Source: Lachnospiraceae bacterium AD3010 | GTDB taxonomy: Bacteria > Bacillota > Clostridia > Lachnospirales > Lachnospiraceae | NCBI GenBank assembly: GCA_000622025.1 | Contig: KK211388.1 | Coordinates: 294,207-358,206, forward strand | Direction of reading: 5' to 3' | DNA: 64,000 bases | Shown: piece after piece, positions 8,119-15,338 of the stretch | Numbering within the stretch: the stretch's first letter is position 1 | How the letters are laid out: each line of letters opens with the position of its first letter | The notes under the pieces: model-generated | What the model saw: the letters and a program-made list of their open reading frames with translations, nothing else | Database searches by the model: none | What the model was told of the DNA's origin: nothing | Translations under genes and position numbers: made by a program

Positions 8119-8811
8119 CTAAAATTCAAAGAAATCATATTTTTCTATCACTTTATCCGCCGAATTGTCCTGTGAGAACCGGAAGCATAAAGGATCGAAT
8201 ATGCAGTCCTTCATCATGGAATAGGATTTCCTGACTTTCTGCTGGAAAGTATCGATATCATCATGTAAAGGAATCCATTTGGCACATAAACCGCTCCGGA
8301 TATTATTAAATACATTCCCGAATGTCTCATTAAGACCGTTTACGGGATCCTTGATATACTTAAGCGCTTTACTGTATATCTTCTCCCCCTCACCCGGCAT
8401 TTCATGTATTTCCTCCAGAAATGCACCGTAGTTTAAGGAAAATAGTTTCTCAATAACCTGCTCGTTATGACTCCTGTAGAATAAGCCGCCGGAAAACATC
8501 ATAATATCCGGGCATATCCTGTCAAGCTCAATATCTGACAGCCATTCACTTTGAAGATCGATCTTCACTTTCAGCTCCCTCAATAAAAGAAGCTCCGATA
8601 TAGTGATATACTGCCGCGCACCGAAAAAAAAGCCAAAATAACTGATAATATCCGTGATGTCGTCGAAACCATCCGTCACCGCTCTGTCATTCATCATTAC
8701 CTGACTCGCGGGAGTCAGGGCAGCCTCCTCCAAGACTGCACTGATATACTCCTTATCCGCGAATCCTTTTGTCTTTTCAAGTTCCTTCATCCTCTGTTCA
8801 AATGATGCCAT
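8119..8811 (-). CDS. Unrecognised protein translated directly after the T4CP-like ATPase
   Basis: 230 residues from the ATG at 8811, which follows the T4CP stop (TGA-A-ATG) and has AGGAG 8 nt upstream. An earlier in-frame start would overlap the T4CP gene and has no ribosome site. The sequence is a soluble, mostly helical protein with an acidic middle and no membrane segment. I cannot assign a family. A second, mostly deleted copy of the same gene pair lies at 6354-6515, which shows that the two genes travel together. A role as substrate adaptor or accessory of the ATPase is inference. Confidence 0.6.
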   Translation of the reverse strand: MASFEQRMKELEKTKGFADKEYISAVLEEAALTPASQVMMNDRAVTDGFDDITDIISYFGFFFGARQYITISELLLLRELKVKIDLQSEWLSDIELDRICPDIMMFSGGLFYRSHNEQVIEKLFSLNYGAFLEEIHEMPGEGEKIYSKALKYIKDPVNGLNETFGNVFNNIRSGLCAKWIPLHDDIDTFQQKVRKSYSMMKDCIFDPLCFRFSQDNSADKVIEKYDFFEF

Positions 8812-8812
8812 T

Positions 8813-10054
8813 TCAAATCTCCTTTCCGGAGCTCTCTGACATACCGCCATAAGGCTCAAGCTTTTCCACGTAGCGGGCCTTACTGCCCTGCTCAATAAAT
8901 ACCGCCTGATCAGCCGGAAGCTCCAGAATGCTGTGCACCGGCTTATCGATGTGATTAGCTATAAAATGCGCTGTATCAAAGTCATGTCCCGAAAGATACA
9001 GGATATGGTCACAGTTATTGATGATCGTACGCGAAGTGTTTCCTGAATACTTATCCTCGAGCTGGCTTATGCTCTGGATAATGACACTTACACTTATATC
9101 CCTTGATCTTATGACCGATATAATGTTCTCAAAATCCTCTATGGCGGGACCTGCCGCGAAATCATCCATTATCAGACGACAGGGTATGTCGAGCCGTCCG
9201 TTTTCATTGTGATCCGCTTCATCCATCAGTATCTGCAAGGTCTGTGCAAAGAAGATATTGCTGAGAACATGGAAGGAAGTATCGTGATCCGAGGTGTTCA
9301 CAAAAACAACCGTCTTCTCCCTTCCAATAGCTTCTATGTCAATGGTATCCTCTTTATTGAATATGTTGGAATAATCCCTGTATTCAAATGGTTCCAGTGC
9401 TTCATTGGAAAATTCCATTATGGATGACCACATCTTATCCGCACTGCTGCTGCCTGTCATCTCGGAAAAGCGCTTCGCGGCATAACTGTCAGGATATGCT
9501 TTAGAAAACATCTGGAGAGCCCTCTTTCCTACACCCTCCATAACTTTCCGGTGCATGGCAGCGACAAAATGCATATTCTGTTCCTCCTCGTCATTGTTTT
9601 CGAGGATATAGCCGATAAGCATGCTTATATACCTGACTGCGCTTTTCTCCCAGAAAGGTTCATTAGTATCAAGAACCGGCATTATGACATTCGCTATCTT
9701 CTTAATATCCCTGTCCACTATCTGCCCTTTGCTGTTTCTCCGTATATAGGAAAGTGGATTATAGGAAGCGCTGTTTTCAGGATTTACAAAGTCAAGGACC
9801 GTCACCTTATAGCCCTGTTTCTTAAGCTTCTCTGAAAACATCCTGCAGAGCAGTCCCTTGGTATCCGAAACTATCATGCTGCATCCACAGGGGTGTTCAA
9901 GTGCATTATAAATGTAGCCTCCGGTCTTTCCGGATCCGCTCCCTCCGATAATAAGGTCATTATTATTGAGCCCCGTTGAATAGGTATCATTTGAAACATA
10001 AAGACCCTTTGCAAACATTCTGTTGCCGAATAACCTGTTACTGTTTTTTATCAT
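8813..10054 (-). CDS. T4CP/VirD4-TraG-like P-loop ATPase, soluble short form
   Basis: 413 residues. Type IV coupling proteins bring DNA to a conjugative secretion channel. Walker A (GGSGSGKTGG, near residue 37), VSDTKG, Walker B (LIMDDFAAG) and the TraM-recognition-like C-terminal region (SRTIINNCDHILYLSGHDF) are visible. It lacks the N-terminal membrane anchor of usual VirD4 proteins (about 600 residues). No relaxase, VirB4 or other transfer gene is nearby, so it is either a remnant of an integrative element or an ATPase with another job. The start at 10054 has GGAAG 6-10 nt upstream. A hairpin with a T-run sits in the leader. Followed immediately by the partner gene at 8811. Confidence 0.8.
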   Translation of the reverse strand: MIKNSNRLFGNRMFAKGLYVSNDTYSTGLNNNDLIIGGSGSGKTGGYIYNALEHPCGCSMIVSDTKGLLCRMFSEKLKKQGYKVTVLDFVNPENSASYNPLSYIRRNSKGQIVDRDIKKIANVIMPVLDTNEPFWEKSAVRYISMLIGYILENNDEEEQNMHFVAAMHRKVMEGVGKRALQMFSKAYPDSYAAKRFSEMTGSSSADKMWSSIMEFSNEALEPFEYRDYSNIFNKEDTIDIEAIGREKTVVFVNTSDHDTSFHVLSNIFFAQTLQILMDEADHNENGRLDIPCRLIMDDFAAGPAIEDFENIISVIRSRDISVSVIIQSISQLEDKYSGNTSRTIINNCDHILYLSGHDFDTAHFIANHIDKPVHSILELPADQAVFIEQGSKARYVEKLEPYGGMSESSGKEI

Positions 10055-10111
10055 AAGACACTTCCTTTCTTATTTTCTGATCAACAACTACTTTACCAAA
10101 AATAAAAAAAC

Positions 10112-10132
10112 CGTGCGTAAATTTTACGCACG
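10112..10132 (-). terminator. Perfect 10-bp hairpin plus T-run upstream of the T4CP gene
   Basis: CGTGCGTAAA-T-TTTACGCACG is a perfect inverted repeat. On the minus strand it is followed by GG and seven T, 58 nt before the T4CP start. It fits an intrinsic terminator for incoming transcription or an attenuator. A diverged copy precedes the chimeric remnant at 6573-6593. Confidence 0.65.
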
Positions 10133-10151
10133 TCCAGACTGGAGACAAAGT

Positions 10152-10175
10152 ATCCCGAGGTATCCGCCTCGGGAT
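10152..10175. terminator. Hairpin downstream of the transposase gene
   Basis: ATCCCGAGG and CCTCGGGAT pair perfectly (9 bp) around a 6-nt loop. It lies 20 bp after the transposase stop on the minus strand. There is no long T-run, so it may be a weak terminator or part of the element end. Confidence 0.4.
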
Positions 10176-10195
10176 TACTTCGTCTAATATCAAAA

Positions 10196-11023
10196 TCAGG
10201 CTATAGCGAAAGAAATATCAGTCTTATATTTTGGTCCTCCCGGGCCAATCTTTCCAATCCTCCGTAGCATTTTTGCTAACTTCTTAAGATTCATACAGGC
10301 ATAGATGCCCTTGTTTTTTGAGATTATATCGGCTGTCTCGCGCTGACAATGCAGGGCGTCCGCGGTAACCACAGTATTTCTTAAATTGAATTCCCGAAGG
10401 AAATCCTGGGCTGTGGGAATCTCGTTTGTCTTGTCGGAGACAGGTATGCTTTTTATGCAGGTCTTAAGGCTGCTGTCAAACACGTTTAGCACGTTCGTGT
10501 TCCTCATGGGTTTTTTGCTGGAACTGCTCCTACCGCTGCCTTTCACCTCTTTGCCGTCTATCATCATCTGGCGGTATGATTTCCTTCCCGATATGGTTTC
10601 CTCAAGCGATCTTAAAAAGTCATAAAACACCTGGAGTGTCTGTTCATAAAGGCTCTGGGGGTTGATCAGCGAGAATACCCTGCGGAACGTGTCGTGGCTT
10701 GGATATCTTCCGTCTTTGAGGAGACCGTACTCTTCATATTTTTCGTGGCAGATGCGCACATGGACTGCAATCCCCCAGAAAGAATTCACGCCGTTTGAAA
10801 GTATGGTGAGAAACGACATCATCAGAAGATCAGAAAGTCTGTATGTTATTGTCTTCGGATTCCGGAAATCCTCTACGTTTTCAAAGTAATGTATGAAGTC
10901 AACAGAGTGCAGGGTATCCATAAGGTCATCTTCTGTGATCCCGGCCCTTTTGAAAGATTCCGAAATGATAAAGAGTCCGTTGATGATGGGATTTGCGTCG
11001 GAGCTGGTGCTAGATTTTGTCAT
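10196..11023 (-). CDS. Chimeric transposase: ISAs1-like body with an IS1182-like C-terminal tail
   Basis: 275 residues, shorter than ISAs1-family transposases (usually about 370). Residues 35-245 follow the ISAs1 pattern: FENVEDFRNPKTITYRLSDLL, ISGRKSYRQMMIDGKEVKGS and VTADALHCQRETADIISKNKG. The expected continuation after the last block is replaced by YACMNLKKLAKMLRRIGK, which is the C-terminal signature of IS1182-type transposases, then about 15 further residues. The late catalytic region of ISAs1 is therefore missing, and the product is probably inactive. It overlaps the upstream ORF by 14 bases. No clear terminal inverted repeats were found. Confidence 0.65.
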   Translation of the reverse strand: MTKSSTSSDANPIINGLFIISESFKRAGITEDDLMDTLHSVDFIHYFENVEDFRNPKTITYRLSDLLMMSFLTILSNGVNSFWGIAVHVRICHEKYEEYGLLKDGRYPSHDTFRRVFSLINPQSLYEQTLQVFYDFLRSLEETISGRKSYRQMMIDGKEVKGSGRSSSSKKPMRNTNVLNVFDSSLKTCIKSIPVSDKTNEIPTAQDFLREFNLRNTVVTADALHCQRETADIISKNKGIYACMNLKKLAKMLRRIGKIGPGGPKYKTDISFAIA

Positions 11024-11627
11024 ATTTCAATCCATGTCTTTCCATAATCTCTGATGCGGCTTCCGGAAGGGCAGGAGTCTGCGCCGAAAGGTTTTTTGAA
11101 TCCATTACGCAGCAGCGCAGCAGTGCTTCGAGTACCGCACGATCTTCTTTGTCCTTTATTTTTTCATCCATTAACTGGTTTATTTTCTTCGCTATGTTTT
11201 TTATTCTCCGTTCCGAAGTCGCAGGAATGAGCCGTATCATCTCGTCGGCGTGGCCATCAGATATGAATGTAAGCGGGATAAGGGATTCATTCACGGCCGA
11301 GAAAATGTAGTACACCACTCCCATACGGGCAACGTATTCGCTGCCGTTAAAAGTGGATCTTATCAGATCCCTCTTAAAGTTGGACCATATGAAGTGGCTT
11401 AATCCGAACTCGATATATGAAGGGTGTTCGGAAACGGATTTTTTAGGGATAAAACCTTTCTCAGTGATCATTCCCAGGTATTCCTGCTTCGATTTTGGAT
11501 ATCTGGCTCCGGGAACATATACGGAAGTGCATTTATAAAGACCGTATCCATCGCGGACTTTTCGAATGGTCTGGCCTTTCCCTCTGTATTTTTCGACCCA
11601 GTCCGGGTAGGTATTTTTGATACTCAT
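11010..11627 (-). CDS. Transposon-associated accessory protein
   Basis: 205 residues from the ATG at 11627 (the reading from 11693 adds an unsupported segment). The N-terminus (TYPDWVEKYRGKGQTIRK, then YGLYKCTSVYVP and YLGMITEKGFIPKK) resembles the N-terminal domain often found on clostridial transposases. The rest is helical and includes YVARMGVVYYIF. It overlaps the transposase ORF and is translated just before it. There is no convincing ribosome site before this start. Likely the first ORF of a two-gene insertion sequence. Family assignment is tentative. Confidence 0.45.
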   Translation of the reverse strand: MSIKNTYPDWVEKYRGKGQTIRKVRDGYGLYKCTSVYVPGARYPKSKQEYLGMITEKGFIPKKSVSEHPSYIEFGLSHFIWSNFKRDLIRSTFNGSEYVARMGVVYYIFSAVNESLIPLTFISDGHADEMIRLIPATSERRIKNIAKKINQLMDEKIKDKEDRAVLEALLRCCVMDSKNLSAQTPALPEAASEIMERHGLKYDKI

Positions 11628-11730
11628 GGTTATAGTATGCACGTATACGCTATAAAATGCAAGAAAAAAATGACGTCCAAAAGAAAAAACCATTCAAAAG
11701 GGTGGACGGAATCTGGAAAAGTGTAGAAGA

Positions 11731-11951
11731 GAGAAACTTAAGGCACGCAGGATTTGCGCGCGCAGATTGAGACGAATCTTCTTAGCGAGCCGCTCCAGAC
11801 AGCGCAAAAAGTGCACGGACGCACTTTTTAGTCCACACTGAACAAGGATGTGAATGTGGACGGCGCGTCTGGTTGTGTCAGTCCTCGGTGGCGAGCTTAG
11901 AAGCATTCGTCGAGATACAAGCACGGAAAGACTGTGTGCCTTAAGTTTCTC
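11731..11951. mobile_element. MITE-like element with perfect 16-bp terminal inverted repeats
   Basis: GAGAAACTTAAGGCAC at 11731-11746 is repeated in inverse orientation at 11936-11951, bounding 221 bp with no convincing gene. The interior has its own dyads, such as AAAAAGTGC with GCACTTTTT near 11810-11835. I saw no target-site duplication. It separates the transposase remnant from the metal-efflux operon. Confidence 0.6.
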
Positions 11952-12028
11952 ACGAATACAAAGCGTGGCTATAGCGGAGAAGAAAAAGAGGGATGCGTAA
12001 TGACTAGCTCTTAAACAGGGATTTGAAT

Positions 12029-12064
12029 TCTCCTCTTGACAAGGAGATACAAAGGGAATACGAT
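12029..12064 (+). promoter_or_regulatory. Promoter of the metal-efflux genes with a dyad over the -35 box
   Basis: TTGACA at 12036-12041 and TACGAT at 12059-12064 are 17 bp apart, about 70 bp before the HMA gene. TCTCCT and AGGAGA (12029-12034 and 12042-12047) form an inverted repeat around the -35 box, a good position for a repressor. An ArsR-type sensor gene lies at 17798, but a link is inference. Confidence 0.55.
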
Positions 12065-12132
12065 GTAGTCATTGATTAAACAAATACTTAATCTTTAAAT
12101 ACAAAACCTGAACGGAAAGGAGCATTGATACG

Positions 12133-12351
12133 ATGAAGAAGAGCTACAAAATAGAAGTGGACTGTGCAGCCTGCGCACAGAAGATGGAGGATGCGGCAAG
12201 GGCAACCGAGGGCGTTAGAAATGCAGTCGTGAATTTTATGGCATTAAAGATGAAGGTGGAGTTTGATGAGGGTGCCGATCCCTCCGAGGTAATGGGAAGG
12301 GTTGAAAAGAACTGCAGGGCTGTAGAGGATGACTGCAGGATCTATTACTAG
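12133..12351 (+). CDS. Stand-alone HMA metal-binding protein
   Basis: 72 residues forming a single heavy-metal-associated domain, with the metal motif DCAACAQKME (Cys at about 11 and 14). The DCAACA form is typical of the N-terminal domain of Zn/Cd/Pb ATPases. The C-terminus keeps the HMA fold (VNFMALKMKVEF, then VMGRVEKNC). AAAGGAG precedes the start by 11 nt. The pump gene begins 17 bases after its stop and lacks its own HMA domain, so the two halves of a usual ZntA-like protein are made separately here. Confidence 0.85.
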   Translation: MKKSYKIEVDCAACAQKMEDAARATEGVRNAVVNFMALKMKVEFDEGADPSEVMGRVEKNCRAVEDDCRIYY

Positions 12352-12367
12352 AGCGGGAATGAGCGGT

Positions 12368-14260
12368 ATGAATAAAAATCAAAAGATCAATCTGATCAGG
12401 ATATTGCTTGCGGCGCTGCTGCTGATCGTCTTTTCCTTTCTGCCATTAACGGGAACCTTGAGATTCTGTCTCTATATGATACCCTATCTCATAGTGGGCT
12501 ATGACGTACTAAAAAAGGCTGTTCACGGGATCGTCCACAGACAGCCCTTTGATGAATGTCTCCTTATGTCGGTAGCTACCGTAGGAGCCATAGCTGCGGC
12601 ACTTGCAAAAAGCGGAGATTATACCGAAGCGGTGGCGGTCATGCTTTTTTACCAGACAGGGGAGCTCTTCCAGAGCTATGCCGTGGGAAAGAGCAGGAAG
12701 AACATTACGGAGCTTATGGATATTTCTCCGGAATATGCAAATATTTATGACGAAAACGGCGGGATAGTTAAGGTGGATCCCGATGATGTTGAATGCGGAA
12801 GCCTGATCGTTGTAAGAGCAGGTGAAAAGATCCCCATAGACGGCATCATAAAGAAGGGTAGCTCCAGCCTTGATACCTCCGCTCTTACAGGAGAATCCCT
12901 TCCGAGGGATGTGAATCCCGGTGATGAGGTAATAAGCGGCTGCATAAATACCGGCGGCGTTCTTGAAATAGAGACGACCAGGGAATATTCGGATTCCACG
13001 GTTTCGAGGGTGATGGAGCTTATCGAGGACGCAAGCTCCAGAAAGTCAAAATCCGAAAATTTCATCGCGAAATTTTCCAGGGTATATACACCTGTCGTGG
13101 TATATGCGGCAATCGCCCTTGCGCTGCTTCCTCCACTTTTCCTCACCGCTCTGAAAATACCTTTTCTCTGGAGCACCTGGATATACAGGGCTCTTATCTT
13201 CCTCGTTATAAGCTGCCCCTGTGCCCTTGTGGTCAGCATTCCTCTAAGCTTTTTTGCGGGTATCGGCTATGCCGGAAAAAAGGGAGTACTTGTGAAGGGA
13301 TCGAACTTTCTCGAGGCTATGAGTGAAGTAAAGACCGTGGTTTTCGATAAGACCGGAACCCTCACAAAGGGCGTGTTCGAGGTGGTGTCGGTTCATCCTA
13401 ATGACATAAGTGCGGATGAGCTTATCCATATCGCTGCCCACGCGGAGAGGTATTCGAATCACCCCATAGCCCTTTCCCTTAAAAAAGCCTTTGGCAACGA
13501 AGCCGACGGCTGCAATGTGGAGGATGCTGAAGAGATCGCAGGTCAGGGGATAAAGGCCGTGATAGAAGGGCGTACCGTATATGCCGGAAACGAGAAGATG
13601 ATGAGTGAGGCGGTTAAGGGAGGTGTCATCCCGGAATGCAAAAGCTGCCACGGCCACACCGGAACCATCATCCATATTGCGATCGACGGAGTTTATGCAG
13701 GCCACGTGCTTATATCTGACGTGATAAAGCCACACAGCGCGGAAGCCGTTCAGGCTCTTAAAAAGGCCGGTGTAAAGGAAACCGTGATGCTTACCGGAGA
13801 CAGACAGAGCACCGCGAGAGAGGTGGCAGCGGCACTAAAGATCGACAGGGTCTATAGCGGTCTCCTTCCCGGGGACAAGGTATCAAAAATAGAGGAGCTT
13901 ATAAATGAGAAGCAAAGAGAGGAAGACCGTGTGGCCTTCGTAGGTGACGGGATAAACGATGCTCCCGTTCTTTCAAGGGCGGATGTGGGGATAGCCATGG
14001 GAGCCCTCGGCTCCGATGCGGCAATAGAGGCTGCTGATATAGTGCTGATGGATGACGATCCGTTAAAGATCAATACAGCAATAGCCATATCAAAAAAGAC
14101 CCTTGCTATCGTCCGGCAGAATATCTGCTTTGCCATAGGCGTGAAGGTAATATGCCTGATACTCGGAGCCCTTGGCTTTGCAAATATGTGGACCGCTGTT
14201 TTTGCTGACGTGGGTGTGATGGTCCTTGCGGTATTGAATGCCATGAGATGTATGCTATAA
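12368..14260 (+). CDS. Zn/Cd/Pb-exporting P1B-type ATPase, lacking its N-terminal HMA domain
   Basis: 630 residues from the ATG at 12368; an ATG at 12359 is also possible. P-type ATPase marks are all present: TGES (174-177), the membrane metal site SCPCALVVS (282-290), DKTGTLTKG with the phosphorylated Asp at 327, the N-domain HPIALSL, MLTGDRQS, and GDGINDAP at 526. Lys in the next-to-last helix (IGVKVI) and Asp in the last (FADVGV) are the ZntA-type selectivity residues for divalent soft metals. A CKSCHGH segment in the nucleotide domain may be a cytosolic metal site. It pumps Zn, Cd or Pb out of the cell. Same operon as the HMA protein. Confidence 0.9.
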   Translation: MNKNQKINLIRILLAALLLIVFSFLPLTGTLRFCLYMIPYLIVGYDVLKKAVHGIVHRQPFDECLLMSVATVGAIAAALAKSGDYTEAVAVMLFYQTGELFQSYAVGKSRKNITELMDISPEYANIYDENGGIVKVDPDDVECGSLIVVRAGEKIPIDGIIKKGSSSLDTSALTGESLPRDVNPGDEVISGCINTGGVLEIETTREYSDSTVSRVMELIEDASSRKSKSENFIAKFSRVYTPVVVYAAIALALLPPLFLTALKIPFLWSTWIYRALIFLVISCPCALVVSIPLSFFAGIGYAGKKGVLVKGSNFLEAMSEVKTVVFDKTGTLTKGVFEVVSVHPNDISADELIHIAAHAERYSNHPIALSLKKAFGNEADGCNVEDAEEIAGQGIKAVIEGRTVYAGNEKMMSEAVKGGVIPECKSCHGHTGTIIHIAIDGVYAGHVLISDVIKPHSAEAVQALKKAGVKETVMLTGDRQSTAREVAAALKIDRVYSGLLPGDKVSKIEELINEKQREEDRVAFVGDGINDAPVLSRADVGIAMGALGSDAAIEAADIVLMDDDPLKINTAIAISKKTLAIVRQNICFAIGVKVICLILGALGFANMWTAVFADVGVMVLAVLNAMRCML

Positions 14261-14314
14261 TGATGCCTGCGGGGTCTCCCGTTTCTCTAAACCATCTTTA
14301 TCGGAGGAAAAAAA

Positions 14315-15109
14315 ATGCATATTTCTTTTATCGGATGCGGAAATATGGGCACTGCAATGATGCAGGGTATCCTGGATTCCGGCCTTGCAAAGGCAGCCGA
14401 CCTGACAGGAGCGGACAGATCGGAGGAGCTCCTTAATACGAGGAAAAGCGAGCTTGGGATCTCAGTAACAACGGATAACAAGGAAGCCGCAGAAAAAGCG
14501 AATATCCTCATCCTGTCGGTAAAGCCCCAGTTCTATGAAGAGGTCATAAGCGAAATAAAGGATGCCGTCCGGGACGATGTCATTATAATAACCATAGCCC
14601 CGGGAAAGACCCTCTCCTGGACAGAGGAGAAATTCGGAAGGAAGCTTAAGGTGATCCGCATGATGCCGAATACTCCCGCTCTTGTGAAGGAGGGAATGAT
14701 AGGTCTCTGTGCCAACGATAAGGTCACGGAAAAGGAGCTTGATACGGTCAGGGAGCTCTGCAGCGGCTTTGCGAAGACCGAGGTGATACCAGAAAACCTT
14801 ATGGATGTGGTAACGGCAGTCAGCGGTTCCTCTCCGGCTTATGTATTTATGTTCATAGAAGCAATGGCTGATGCGGCCGTAGCGGGAGGGATGCCGAGGG
14901 ACAAGGCTTATACCTTTGCCGCCCAGGCAGTACTCGGAAGCGCAAAAATGGTACTGGAAACCGGAAAACATCCGGGTGAGCTTAAGGACATGGTCTGCTC
15001 TCCTGCGGGAACCACCATACAGGCCGTGCGGGTTCTGGAGGCAAAGGGCTTCAGAAGTGCGGTCATAGAATGTATGGAAAAATGCCTTGAGATATCACGC
15101 AGTCTTTGA
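14315..15109 (+). CDS. proC: Pyrroline-5-carboxylate reductase
   Basis: 264 residues. Catalyses the last step of proline synthesis, reducing pyrroline-5-carboxylate with NAD(P)H. Shows the Rossmann start ISFIGCGNMGTAMM, RMMPNTPALVKEGM, and the C-terminal substrate domain with AVSGSSPAYVFMFIEAM and VCSPAGTTIQAVRVLE. Length is normal. CGGAGG lies 8 nt before the ATG. It follows the ATPase by 54 bp and probably shares its transcript or has its own weak promoter. Confidence 0.97.
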   Translation: MHISFIGCGNMGTAMMQGILDSGLAKAADLTGADRSEELLNTRKSELGISVTTDNKEAAEKANILILSVKPQFYEEVISEIKDAVRDDVIIITIAPGKTLSWTEEKFGRKLKVIRMMPNTPALVKEGMIGLCANDKVTEKELDTVRELCSGFAKTEVIPENLMDVVTAVSGSSPAYVFMFIEAMADAAVAGGMPRDKAYTFAAQAVLGSAKMVLETGKHPGELKDMVCSPAGTTIQAVRVLEAKGFRSAVIECMEKCLEISRSL

Positions 15110-15111
15110 TA

Positions 15112-15140
15112 TTGACTTTTCCTTTGGACTTTGGTAGGAT
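15112..15140 (+). promoter_or_regulatory. Promoter of tRNA-Thr
   Basis: TTGACT (15112-15117) and TAGGAT (15135-15140) are separated by 17 bp and end 15 bp before the tRNA. Confidence 0.65.
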
Positions 15141-15155
15141 AGACAGGCGTGACAC

Positions 15156-15228
15156 GCTGGAATGGCTCAGGAGGTAGAGCGCATCATTGGTAGTGATGAG
15201 GTCCGCAGTTCGACTCTGCGTTCCAGCA
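15156..15228 (+). tRNA. tRNA-Thr, anticodon GGT
   Basis: 73 nt. The acceptor arms GCTGGAA and TTCCAGC pair fully. D-arm GCTC/GAGC, anticodon stem CATCA/TGATG with loop TTGGTAG (anticodon GGT), and T-arm CGCAG/CTGCG with loop TTCGACT are all present. Discriminator base A; CCA is not encoded. Confidence 0.97.
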
Positions 15229-15244
15229 GTTGCAATAATCCAAT

Positions 15245-15274
15245 CCCCCAGGCGAAAAGGTCTGGGGGTTTTTT
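15245..15274 (+). terminator. Intrinsic terminator after tRNA-Thr
   Basis: CCCCCAG and CTGGGGG pair around a 10-nt loop, followed by six T. Confidence 0.9.
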
Positions 15275-15338
15275 CAAAGAAGGATAGAAAAGATTCAGAA
15301 GCTGGAGGGTTCTGAACAGATTCGAAGGAAATAAGCTC

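Noticed and set aside
11694-11924. 76-codon reading frame inside the MITE-like element
   Set aside because: No start context or recognisable sequence. It lies almost wholly between the inverted repeats.
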